A stretch of 64,000 nucleotides of DNA from an uncultured Acidobacteriia bacterium. GTDB taxonomy: Bacteria; Acidobacteriota; Terriglobia; Bryobacterales; Bryobacteraceae. Both the position numbers and the translations under genes were made by a program. Numbering within the stretch: position 1 is the first letter of the stretch; the number at the start of each line of letters is the position of its first letter. Shown piece by piece: positions 54,801 to 63,582 of the stretch. The DNA lies in NCBI GenBank assembly GCA_903881085.1, contig CAIRSA010000558.1:1-64000 (forward strand). Reading direction: 5' to 3'. The notes beneath the pieces were generated by a model. That model saw only the letters and a program-made list of their open reading frames with translations, made no database searches and was not told the DNA's origin.

Positions 54801-57594
54801 AGTCCATCTCCTTTCTGAATCTTGGTGGCACGATATCCCGGCCCCGTTCTCTGAGGACCTGATAGTTCTCGCGAAGACGCTGCACACGCAACATCTCGTG
54901 CAATTTACTGAAGCGTTTAGCATGCGTTTTGTGGGTATGTCCCTTGAGCAGCTCCGTGGCCGACAGTCGCTCGCTGCTTGCCCGCACTGCATCGATCATG
55001 GCTTGCTTGTCGTCAGTGTAGAGCTTCACCGATTCGCGGCCGCGCGAAACGGAAACATAGACCTGCGCGCGATTGACCGCCGCGAACGAGTCCTGCCCCA
55101 TCGCCACAAAAACCTTGTCCACCGTTTTTCCCTGAGAAGCATGGCTCGTACTGGTGTACCCATAGTTGAGGTGGCCGTAATCCTTGGACACCACGAATCC
55201 GTTCGTGAGCCGTATGTCACCGTCATCGGTGAATCCGGCCACCCTATACACCGCGCCATTGTTGAGGCGGGCTTTGGCCTGCTTGCCCGTCCGAGTTGTT
55301 TCCTTGGTGTAGCCGTTTTGGGTGATGCGCACGAGGTCACCTGCGGCCAGCTCTAACGCTGCCTGCCGGTAAACCTGGAACCGCTCCGCATCCGCGAGCG
55401 TGAGTGTCGCCTGCGTTCCACTGGCACGCTTCACTCTCACGACGTCCCCTTCGTGCCCGAGAACGTCCACTTTTTCGCCGCGTTTGATGCCTTTCACATT
55501 TTGATGGAACTGCACTACCAGACCGGGCTGATACAGTGAAGCATCCTTGCGTTGAGCCGTTGTCCAGTTTGCATTTTCGAGCGCAGTAAACTCGCATTCC
55601 GATGCAGCCAATCGACCCTGTTCTTTCAGCTCGGCCCGAATGAATCCAGTTATCTGGTCGCCTTCCGCATGTGTCGGCGCCACTACAATTGCACTTTTCG
55701 CCGAGCCATCGCTCTTCCGCTCCGATACAGCCTCTAGATAATCGTGCGCCATTTGCCTGTAAAGCTCATCGCCACTCATTTCGACAATGGCCCCCATGCT
55801 GTCGAGTGCGGCAATTCCTAGCGCGAGCTTGGTCGTACGCTTGCCATCTTTCACAGCAGGCGCGTCCCCCTGACTAATGGCTTGGACCGCATCGCGGTAG
55901 GCGGCGTTCGTTTGACGCCGTACCTCTTTCAACTCGGCGAACGATAGACCGGATTCTTCTTCGATGATGCGAAGCGCATCGCCACGTGCGACCGACGCAT
56001 GCTGATTTTTATCGCCCGCTAGTATCACCCGGCAGTTCTGTTCTTTCGCAAGTGCAAAGAGCCGTAGCGTGTCTTTCACTGAAAGAAGCCCGGCCTCGTC
56101 AATCCATAGCACCTGGCCGCTGACTCTCTCGCGCATTCTATCGTCAGAAAGTAGCCTCTCAACCGTGTCGGCATTGGCGAAGCCCTCTTCGCGCAGCACA
56201 CCCCGCGAAGCTTCCGCCGAAGGCGCGAAGGTGAACACTTCGCGGCCACTCCCTTGAATCGCAGCAATGGTTGCCTGCATCATGCGCGTCTTACCCGTAC
56301 CAGCACCGCCGCGCAGGCCGATGACCCGATCGCGAGAGAGGAGAATCTTCTCCGCTGCCGCGTGTTGCTCGCGGCTGAGTCCTACATCGAGGGCCAGGTT
56401 TGGACCTGCCAGCTTTTTGCAGGTGCCCCTGCCCTCACGCACAAAATCGACCATTTCCATTTCCTGGCGGTATACCTGTTTCGTTGTTGCGTAACTCACT
56501 CCGCCGTTCTCTTTCAAGATCACGTCGCCGCGTTGCGATTCGTGGTGAACGTCTTCCACTGAAACCGTGCCAACGCCGTGCATCAATGCCTCAGCCAGGA
56601 GTTGCTTTTCGCGGACGACCGATTCACGCTCGAAGCATTGCTCCGTCGCGTGATCGAGCGCTTGTATGGCGGTGACCGCATCGCCTTTCTCGTACCCTTG
56701 CGCGGCGCGTAGCGACTGCCGATCCTCTGCCGTCAACCGCTCTTGCCACTGCGCGCGAAGGTCACCGATGCTGAGGTCCGCATTCTTCGCCTTACGCGTT
56801 TGACGACCCAGCTCACTCTTGCGCTTGGGATCGGTGATTTGACGGCGCGCGGCCTCCTCTTCAATGACCTGAGACCGGCGTGAGAACTTTTCAGTTAGAC
56901 TGTCCTCGATGCCTCTCAAGCAGAAGCTCTTGCCGTCGCGTTCGACCGCGTAACCAAGCTCTGATAACTTCATGCCCAATCGTGCATGAAACGCAGCTTG
57001 GTAATAGGTGGCATCCCGCTTGATGGCGCTGAACTCGCCGGCCTTCCAGCAGCCCTCATCGGCGTCATAACTTAGGTTCATTGCAACGGCATGTATGTGG
57101 AGTTGTGGATCTGGAACTCCGTCAGCAAGAGGCCGGGTTGTACGGTGTACGAACTCCGCCCAAACCATGTTGCCGGTCACGCGATCATGGGACTGTCCAC
57201 GCTTCCTTACGCGCACGGCCATTGACTGCTCAACCTCGGCCATCGTCTCGCGCACGGACGTCTGAAAGGCTTCCAGGATACGTGCGTCGCCGCCCAGTTC
57301 GAATGCGAGCGTAACTGACTTCGGAGCATCCCAGGTGAAGTCATACGTAACTCTTCGATTTGCTTTCATCCTGGCGCTAAGTTGCTCGCCGGTGAAGGGG
57401 TGCTGGTTGTCGCATAACCGGTCGAAGCAATCCCGGTCCACCGGTCCTTCAAGCCCCAGCGCCGCAGCCCCCAGACCATGCCACAGACCGGTGATCTGCT
57501 GGCCGTCCTTCATGTAGTAATTTGCCTGCGCCAGCTCCTGCTTGAAGTAGTCCTTGGCTGCCTGGCTGTTCGAGGTGTGGTTGATGAATAACAT
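54784..57594 (-). CDS. MobF-family conjugative relaxase (TrwC/TraI-like)
   Basis: A 936-residue relaxase-helicase. The N-terminus (MLFINHTSNSQAAKDYF, ANYYM) holds the catalytic tyrosines, the DPQLHIHAV segment near residue 165 gives the metal-binding histidines, and the RecD2-like helicase has RGGAGTGKTR near 426 and IDEAGLL near 495, ending with SF1 motifs (YTSTSHASQG). It would nick oriT and lead the strand during transfer. I chose ATG 57594, which matches other MobF starts; an ATG at 57633 adds 13 residues. No type IV secretion or coupling protein gene is in the window. Confidence 0.92.
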   Translation of the reverse strand: MLFINHTSNSQAAKDYFKQELAQANYYMKDGQQITGLWHGLGAAALGLEGPVDRDCFDRLCDNQHPFTGEQLSARMKANRRVTYDFTWDAPKSVTLAFELGGDARILEAFQTSVRETMAEVEQSMAVRVRKRGQSHDRVTGNMVWAEFVHRTTRPLADGVPDPQLHIHAVAMNLSYDADEGCWKAGEFSAIKRDATYYQAAFHARLGMKLSELGYAVERDGKSFCLRGIEDSLTEKFSRRSQVIEEEAARRQITDPKRKSELGRQTRKAKNADLSIGDLRAQWQERLTAEDRQSLRAAQGYEKGDAVTAIQALDHATEQCFERESVVREKQLLAEALMHGVGTVSVEDVHHESQRGDVILKENGGVSYATTKQVYRQEMEMVDFVREGRGTCKKLAGPNLALDVGLSREQHAAAEKILLSRDRVIGLRGGAGTGKTRMMQATIAAIQGSGREVFTFAPSAEASRGVLREEGFANADTVERLLSDDRMRERVSGQVLWIDEAGLLSVKDTLRLFALAKEQNCRVILAGDKNQHASVARGDALRIIEEESGLSFAELKEVRRQTNAAYRDAVQAISQGDAPAVKDGKRTTKLALGIAALDSMGAIVEMSGDELYRQMAHDYLEAVSERKSDGSAKSAIVVAPTHAEGDQITGFIRAELKEQGRLAASECEFTALENANWTTAQRKDASLYQPGLVVQFHQNVKGIKRGEKVDVLGHEGDVVRVKRASGTQATLTLADAERFQVYRQAALELAAGDLVRITQNGYTKETTRTGKQAKARLNNGAVYRVAGFTDDGDIRLTNGFVVSKDYGHLNYGYTSTSHASQGKTVDKVFVAMGQDSFAAVNRAQVYVSVSRGRESVKLYTDDKQAMIDAVRASSERLSATELLKGHTHKTHAKRFSKLHEMLRVQRLRENYQVLRERGRDIVPPRFRKEMDYGRSL

Positions 57595-57821
57595 CGGTGA
57601 TCTCGCGTCAGTTAGTGAAAGGGTTAATTGCATCTTACATTAAGACTGGTTAAGAAATCGTTAAAAAAGGATTTACGGGTAGACATCTCTCCTAAGCGCT
57701 GCTTGAGGTTCGATTCAGAAAAGTCACCAGGGTATTTCGCGGAGACCTTCCAGCATTGTAGGGAACAATTGAATGATCGCCGTTGGAGAGGCTGACGTGC
57801 GATTTTGGACGCTGAGAGTAG
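57595..57821. other. Divergent region upstream of the relaxase
   Basis: Should hold the relaxase promoter and possibly the origin of transfer. No obvious inverted repeat of the kind used by MobF relaxases was seen. Confidence 0.35.
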
Positions 57822-58396
57822 AGATGGTTTGTCGAGAAAACCTACGCGCAGTACGCGGCACACGCAAACCGTGAACGAGCTAACCTCGAAAAACCCAAAG
57901 ACCTCAACGGAATCACCGGCGAGCAACTACCAGTGGCCGGAACAATCCAGCGCACCAACACCAAAGTCACGATCACGCTGGACACTCCCATCACGATCAA
58001 GATCGGGATCTCAGAACGGTACACCAAGGACATTATCTTCAGCGCTTTCGCACAACACCACGCGCAATACTACCGAGAACTCCTCCGACAAGAAGCGTTC
58101 CAACACGCCATCACGCACCTACAGCATGCACTCGAAAAGCGATCCGGAGAATGCTACGTCATCAACATGGCAAAAGCAGGACACCACCACTCAGAAAGCA
58201 ACCCACGAGAATTGGAAGTAAAAAACATCCTCGTCCGATTCAACGACACGAGCAACCTCCAACAACTAAAGAACGTGCTCTACCAGATCCGCTGCAACGT
58301 CTTCCACGGAGAAAAGTCCCAGGCAAACTGAACGACGACCGCATCGTAAAAACGGCAACACCCGTGCTTCGAGCAATTCTCCGCACGCTTGTTTAA
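57822..58396 (+). pseudogene. Frameshifted HEPN-domain protein gene
   Basis: The frame open from 57822 (after a TAG) reads FVEKTYAQYAAHANRERAN..., then SRYTKDII-like helices and a C-terminal NVLYQIRCNVFHGEKS. The RCNVFH segment is the Rx4-6H catalytic motif of HEPN ribonuclease domains. The expected tail (PGKLNDDRIVKTATPVLRAIL) lies in another frame up to 58396, so one base appears missing in the C run at 58318-58320. At the 5' end an ATG at 57824 would join the frame if one base near 57827 were removed. The gene is thus probably broken or affected by sequence error. About 165 residues in total. Confidence 0.6.
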
Positions 58397-58547
58397 GGCC
58401 AGAATTTAAACGTCTACCAGCCTAATACACAAAAGAGAGAAATTGCTCGACAAATAGTTTAATCCTGCTTGCCGTTGTTGTCCCCGCGCCGGTGTTTGCA
58501 TTGCACCATTTTAATGGATATACTCAACCAGATTGAGAAGCCAAACC

Positions 58548-58775
58548 ATGACGCACACTTTCCCACCGCGAGATTCAATGAAGCACGCCGTTGAGAACGC
58601 TCAACCGCGTTTAATGGCAACCACTAACACCGACCCATTTGCAGCAAAGATCAGAATGGCAAGCGCTGTGAAGTCGAAATGCGAAGAGTTCAATATCTGG
58701 CATGCCGCCGCAGACAACGTCACAGCAAATGGAACCGATATCGCCTGGGGCAGCATCACCAAAAGAATCGAATAA
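58548..58775 (+). CDS. Candidate RiPP precursor peptide
   Basis: A 75-residue peptide from ATG 58548 (GAGAAG upstream), 41 bp before a radical SAM/SPASM gene. The first ~45 residues look like a leader (hydrophilic, Met and Lys rich); the C-terminal ~30 residues (FNIWHAAADNVTANGTDIAW then GSITKRIE) hold two aromatic sites, NIW and IAW, suitable for side-chain crosslinks by a cyclophane-forming maturase (triceptide type). It has no GG cleavage motif. Size, position and composition fit a precursor, but no family matches. Confidence 0.6.
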   Translation: MTHTFPPRDSMKHAVENAQPRLMATTNTDPFAAKIRMASAVKSKCEEFNIWHAAADNVTANGTDIAWGSITKRIE

Positions 58776-58816
58776 GCACGCCGCACACCTGGGCGCGAGC
58801 AAAACGGAACGTTAAT

Positions 58817-59917
58817 GTGAAAATAGTAACGACGTTTCACCCCACACCTTTCTGCAATCTCAATTGCAGCTACTGCTGGGCACCAAATAGGACCGCGACC
58901 ACCAAAATGAGCATCGACTTGGTTGAAAAAACACTCGACCAAGTCTACAGCAACAACGCACTCTGCAGCATGGACGTCCTCTGGCTAACGGGCGAGCCAC
59001 TCGTGCTGGGAGTCCCGTATTTCCGTCAAGTGGTCGATCTGTGCCTCGAAAAAGCACCGCCAAACATGCGCCCACAATTCATCGTACAAACGAACGGGAC
59101 ATTGATCGACGAAAACTGGTGCGATTTCTTCACATCGCACGACTTCATCGTAGGCGTCAGCGTTGACGGCCCAGCCATTATTCACGACAAACAACGACTA
59201 TCGCTTCTTGGGAAGCCATCATTTCCGGACGTGGAACGCGGCATCGATCTGCTGATCAAGAAAGGCGTCAGAGGAGGGGCTATTTGTGTCATTACCAAGG
59301 CCACGCTCAGCCTCCCTCCTGATGAACTCTTCCGCTTTTTTCAGGAGAAGAACATCGCATGGAGTTACCTGCTCGAAGCGTCTATTGGCGACAACAAAAG
59401 CTCGCCCAGCGCATTGACGGCTGACGATCTCCCAAGCCTCGACCGATACTTGGATCGCTTGCTCGACTTGTGGGCAGCACACCCCGATTCGTACATCCGA
59501 GACTTCGAACAAATCAGCCGACGCATTTTCGGAGGAGCCCAGCCGCGACCGGATGCAGACAATTTGGGTTGCCTGGACATCCTCAACGTGTCCGCAAACG
59601 GGGATTTCTATTGGGGAAACCCCGAACTTATGACGGCAACCCTTGGCCCACTCACCGACATCAGATTCAACCTCGAACGCGACGACGTGTGGCGAATCCG
59701 ATCAAACCCAAAATTCACTGCGTACCAACACCAAGTTCACGAAGGGGTGAAACAATGCCGCGAACAATGCACCTACTTCGAAGGCTGCCAAGGCGGCAAC
59801 CCCGCGCACAAATTTTACGAATTCGGATCCTTCGATGTAACCGCCCACACCAGCTGCAGACTGAACGACCAACTCGTTCAAACACTCATGACCCGAAAAC
59901 TCACCATCGCAAACTAG
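58817..59917 (+). CDS. Radical SAM/SPASM peptide maturase
   Basis: A 366-residue protein starting with GTG 58817, in the only sensible in-frame start. The radical SAM cluster-binding CxxxCxxC is CNLNCSYC (Cys13, 17, 20). A C-terminal SPASM-like domain has GCLDILNVSANGDFYWGN and later cysteines in CREQCTYFEGC and SCRLN, for extra Fe-S clusters. Such enzymes modify RiPP precursors; the C-terminal signature resembles the XyeB/GrrM/FxsB-type that forms three-residue cyclophanes, a tentative call. It follows the 75-aa peptide gene. No transporter or protease gene follows. Confidence 0.85.
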   Translation: MKIVTTFHPTPFCNLNCSYCWAPNRTATTKMSIDLVEKTLDQVYSNNALCSMDVLWLTGEPLVLGVPYFRQVVDLCLEKAPPNMRPQFIVQTNGTLIDENWCDFFTSHDFIVGVSVDGPAIIHDKQRLSLLGKPSFPDVERGIDLLIKKGVRGGAICVITKATLSLPPDELFRFFQEKNIAWSYLLEASIGDNKSSPSALTADDLPSLDRYLDRLLDLWAAHPDSYIRDFEQISRRIFGGAQPRPDADNLGCLDILNVSANGDFYWGNPELMTATLGPLTDIRFNLERDDVWRIRSNPKFTAYQHQVHEGVKQCREQCTYFEGCQGGNPAHKFYEFGSFDVTAHTSCRLNDQLVQTLMTRKLTIAN

Positions 59918-60240
59918 CCACATGAGATTGGACCGAAGCCTCCTCGCACACGTCAATAATTCACCCACAGCACAGAACCTACAACCAAACTCTCCACAAT
60001 CAAACAACAACCAGAAGCGCCACGAGCGTCCTTATGAACATCGAACAGCCAGACACCAATGGCGTCAAACTGTACCGCCCAGCATGGAGCCGCAATGAAC
60101 AGAGATCGAAATCGCACTGTAGCCATCGTCGTGTGCTTCAGCGTCTCCACGGTTTCTTCTTCCGCTCGTTGCATTAGCAGCAGCCAGCAATTCAGGTTAT
60201 AGGCCGCCAATCGCATACGCGCGGCATCACCCAGCTCACC
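59918..60240. other. Non-coding region after the maturase
   Basis: A 58-codon frame from ATG 59922 reads a low-complexity Asn/Gln/Arg/His-rich peptide and has no ribosome site; I do not support it. No terminator is clear. Confidence 0.35.
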
Positions 60241-63200
60241 CTACTGCACGGCGAGCGTCGCCGTGGCCGGACTGGACGCGCTGCCGACCTGGACGACCAC
60301 CGGGAGTGCAGAACCTGACGGCGTGCTGGCAGCGAGCTGGATGTTCAACTGCAAGACGCCGTCAACGAAAGTCGGGGCCGCGCCGTAGAAGGCGACTGTG
60401 GTCGCGACGCCTCCGACAGTGACTGTGGTGTTTTGCGCCAGCCATTTGAGCGTGGACGTGCCGGTGATGGAACCGGTGACTCCCGCAGGGTTCGTCTGCC
60501 CGCCGCCTGTGAAATACAGCGTCACGTAAGAGCCCTTTGCGGCCGGCGACGACGGGCCGTTGAAGGTGCCGTCCTGGTTGGCGGCGGCGGCCGGTCCCAC
60601 GCCCGACGCGGTGAACGTGAAAATCCCCGGCGAAGCGGTGGCGCAGGGGAGCGTCGTAGCCGAGGACAGCACGCCCTGATACTGGACTTGCAGCGTGGCC
60701 TGCGTGCAGCCCGTCTCTTCGTAAGGAACAATGGCGTTCACCTGCGTTGCCGAAGTGTAGAGCAGCGGTGCGGCAATCCCGTTGAACAGGACCGTCGTTC
60801 CCGCGAGCTGCGAAACCATTTTCCCGGTTGACGGATCGACTGTTCCGGACACGCCAGCCGAAGGCCCGAGCATCGTACCGCCGATGACGACCAGTTCTCC
60901 AGGTGCTACGGTGCCTCCCTTCCAGCTTGCGGCATTCACGACGGCGCTCACGACTACGGGCGGAGCCGCCGCGCTCACAGTCAGCGTTACTGAGATTGTC
61001 TGCGGGCTGTTCGTTGAGCCAGAGGCCGTGACGGTGACCGCGCCGTTATAGGTCTGCGCGGTCAGCCCGGCCGGATTGATCCCAAGCGTCAGAGTCCCGG
61101 CACCGGTCCCGCTGCTTGGCGACACAGTCAGCCATGAGGAACCGGAGGCCGCAGACCAGGCGAGGGTACCGCCGCCGATATTCGCCACGTTGACCGTCTG
61201 TGCTGCCGGAGCGCTGCCGCCCAGCGTATAGGCGAAACTCGCCTTGCTCACGGAAAGAAATATTGAAGGCGGCGCGGCGTTGACCGTCAGCGTCACTGAG
61301 ATGGTTCGCGGGCTGTTCGCGGCACCCGAGGCGGTGACGGTGATCGCACCGGTGTAGGTTTGAGCGGTCAGTCCGGCAGGGTTGATCCCGATAGTCAGCG
61401 TCCCGGAGCCGGTGCCGCTGCTAGACGAGACCGTTAGCCAGGATGAGTTGGAAGTCGCAGACCAAGTGAGGGTGCCCGCACCGGCATTCGTGATGTTAAC
61501 TGTCTGTGAAGACGGAGTTCCTCCGCCCAGAGTAAATGAAAAGCTGGCTTGGCTCGCTGAAAGCGATAGCGAAGGCTGCGGTGCCGCGTTGACCGTCAAC
61601 GCCACGGAGATCGTCTGCGGGCTGTTCGTTGCGCCGGAGGCCGTGACAGTGACCGTTCCGTTATAGGTTTGCGCGGTCAGCCCAGCCGGGTTGATCGCGA
61701 GTATCAGCGTTCCGGTGCCGACGCCGGAATTCGGCGTGACTGCCAACCATGAACTGCCGGAACTCGCGGACCAGGTGAGAGTGCCGCCACCTGCATTCGT
61801 AATGGTGACCGTCTGCGAAGCCGGAGTGCTGCCGCCCAAGGTATAGGAGAAACCTGCCTGGCGCGCGGAAAGCGAGATCGCCGGCGGCGGCGCGGCTGCG
61901 GCCGTCATGATGTTGACCGTGTGCTGTCCGTTGGAATTCGTCACCTTCAACTGGACAAGCCCGTTGTAGACCGCAGGAAGAAATGCCGTGATCTGCTGGT
62001 CAGAAACACTGGAGGTCGTGAGCGCCGTGCCGTTAGCCGTCAGTTGCGTGCCGGTACCGGCGAAGCCGCTGCCGTAGACGGTGATGTTCGAACCCGTGGC
62101 GACGGTAAGGCCAGGAAGGCCGCCTGTGGCGGAACGGACGGCGGAGATGACAGGCCCAAACTTGAACAGCAACGAGCGGCCCGAACCAGCGACCGGCGTG
62201 CCCGTGCCGGTCGTCACCTGGGCGTTGGAATGGGTCATGGAGAAACTGTGCTGCCCGTCGGCAATAAACTCCGAGTAGTAAAGGCTCGCGATCGCATTGG
62301 AGGGACCTGCTACGAGCGACCCCGCCGCGTTATCGAAAGTGACGCGCGTCAGGTCCGCGAAAAATGCGTCGTTAGTTCCCTTTAGGGCGAGCAGCGCGGC
62401 GCCATTGCGCGAAAGGAACGGGTCCGCACTGGGCGGATAGCCGACCGACTGCCACACCGTGGTATCGGCAAGAAATGAGCGCACGATCTGAGCGCTCATA
62501 TGAGATGCGCTATCAATATCGGCAATGCCTTGGTTCTTGACGCAGCTCATGACGAAACCGTTCAGAAATGTTGGTGTGGTATGGCAATAGGGGACAATTC
62601 TTGTTCGCTGATCCGGCACTGCGAAGCCGAGAGAGCCGCTGGTCAGCGAAACGACGCCGTCTGAGGCGTTGCTGGTGTTTCCGTATGCACCGGCATTGCC
62701 GATGATCGCCAGGGCATCTACACCCCGCAGGTCGTCCTGTCCCTGGTTCCAAGTCGCGAGGTCCCAGAGAAACTGGTTCCCGAGCGCCATCTCGGATTCC
62801 TGCGTGCCGAAGTACGCTGCCTGAAATGATCCGAAATGCGGTGTTGCGATCGTGATCAGTTTTCGGACCTTTGGATTGGCGGGTGGCGAGAAGGAGCCGG
62901 AACTCTGCCCTTTCCCCGCGAGATAGGCGCGGGCAATCAGCCCGCCCATGCTGTGAACGACGAGATCGACCTGGGGGATTGGCGTGCCGTCCGTGTATTG
63001 AAGCCCGGCCAGGTAAGTCTTGAGGTTTCCTGCCAGTTGCTCGATTGAAATATCCCCGTAGGTGCAGTTATTGAAATAGGCGACACCCACGCCGTCCGCC
63101 TGGAGCAGTGACGCGAGTTGGCCGAAGGTATCGACTGAAGCCGTGAGCGTGCTGGCGGTAGCGGTATCCCGGCAGACGAGCTGAAATCCGTTGAGCAGGA

Positions 63201-63582
63201 TAACGGGAGGCCGTGCGGCGACGGCCTCGCGCGAAAAGGTGACGGCATCGACAGTGATCTCCAGCGCAGTCGAAATGTTGCGGCCCTCCGGGCCGAGTCC
63301 GTCAATTTCGACGGTATAGTCGCCCGGCGGCGTCGCGGGCGGTATCACGAGTTTCATCCCGGTGGGTTCCGTCGTCAGGACACGAATGGGGAACTCCAGC
63401 GGCGGCGTTGTCCGCGCGGATGTGATCGCCGTCATCGGAGGTACGCCCTCCTTCAGCGCTGCGGTTCGGGCTTCGCCGGCGACGGCCCGGAACTTCCGGG
63501 GAGCAATCGCCTGCGCGACAAGCGTGCCCTCCAGGCAGACGCCCAGAAGAAAGGCGGTATATACTCTGAAAACGTGATTCAC
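60241..63582 (-). CDS. Secreted lipase-like protein with BACON repeats and TIGR03437
   Basis: A 1113-residue exported protein (signal peptide about residues 1-25). After a short beta domain, residues ~130-400 form an alpha/beta-hydrolase: PPVILLNGFQL, then VVHSMGGLIAR (GxSxG nucleophile elbow) and a PYCHTTP His region; this resembles PGAP1/lipase-type esterases. A TIG/IPT domain (~480-565), three BACON-like repeats of about 100 residues (~565-870) and a C-terminal TIGR03437 domain (~880-1113) follow. It may cut extracellular esters and attach by its C-terminal module. No partner gene adjacent. Confidence 0.85.
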   Translation of the reverse strand: MNHVFRVYTAFLLGVCLEGTLVAQAIAPRKFRAVAGEARTAALKEGVPPMTAITSARTTPPLEFPIRVLTTEPTGMKLVIPPATPPGDYTVEIDGLGPEGRNISTALEITVDAVTFSREAVAARPPVILLNGFQLVCRDTATASTLTASVDTFGQLASLLQADGVGVAYFNNCTYGDISIEQLAGNLKTYLAGLQYTDGTPIPQVDLVVHSMGGLIARAYLAGKGQSSGSFSPPANPKVRKLITIATPHFGSFQAAYFGTQESEMALGNQFLWDLATWNQGQDDLRGVDALAIIGNAGAYGNTSNASDGVVSLTSGSLGFAVPDQRTRIVPYCHTTPTFLNGFVMSCVKNQGIADIDSASHMSAQIVRSFLADTTVWQSVGYPPSADPFLSRNGAALLALKGTNDAFFADLTRVTFDNAAGSLVAGPSNAIASLYYSEFIADGQHSFSMTHSNAQVTTGTGTPVAGSGRSLLFKFGPVISAVRSATGGLPGLTVATGSNITVYGSGFAGTGTQLTANGTALTTSSVSDQQITAFLPAVYNGLVQLKVTNSNGQHTVNIMTAAAAPPPAISLSARQAGFSYTLGGSTPASQTVTITNAGGGTLTWSASSGSSWLAVTPNSGVGTGTLILAINPAGLTAQTYNGTVTVTASGATNSPQTISVALTVNAAPQPSLSLSASQASFSFTLGGGTPSSQTVNITNAGAGTLTWSATSNSSWLTVSSSSGTGSGTLTIGINPAGLTAQTYTGAITVTASGAANSPRTISVTLTVNAAPPSIFLSVSKASFAYTLGGSAPAAQTVNVANIGGGTLAWSAASGSSWLTVSPSSGTGAGTLTLGINPAGLTAQTYNGAVTVTASGSTNSPQTISVTLTVSAAAPPVVVSAVVNAASWKGGTVAPGELVVIGGTMLGPSAGVSGTVDPSTGKMVSQLAGTTVLFNGIAAPLLYTSATQVNAIVPYEETGCTQATLQVQYQGVLSSATTLPCATASPGIFTFTASGVGPAAAANQDGTFNGPSSPAAKGSYVTLYFTGGGQTNPAGVTGSITGTSTLKWLAQNTTVTVGGVATTVAFYGAAPTFVDGVLQLNIQLAASTPSGSALPVVVQVGSASSPATATLAVQ
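60961..61880 (-). repeat. Three tandem BACON-like repeat units
   Basis: Inside the lipase-like gene, three near-identical units of ~305 bp (61578-61880, 61271-61577, 60961-61270; edges approximate) each encode 'TLGG..P..QTV.I.N.GGGTL.WSA', 'SSWL.V.P.SG.G.GTL' and 'NPAGLTAQTYNG...VTASG..NSPQTISV'. The DNA similarity suggests recent duplication. Confidence 0.85.

Noticed and set aside
57805-58221. 138-codon frame overlapping the HEPN gene
   Set aside because: Ser/Thr/Pro-rich translation typical of a shifted frame of the true HEPN sequence.
59922-60098. 58-codon frame after the radical SAM gene
   Set aside because: No ribosome site and low-complexity Asn/Gln/Arg sequence; not distinguishable from chance in this A/C-rich DNA.
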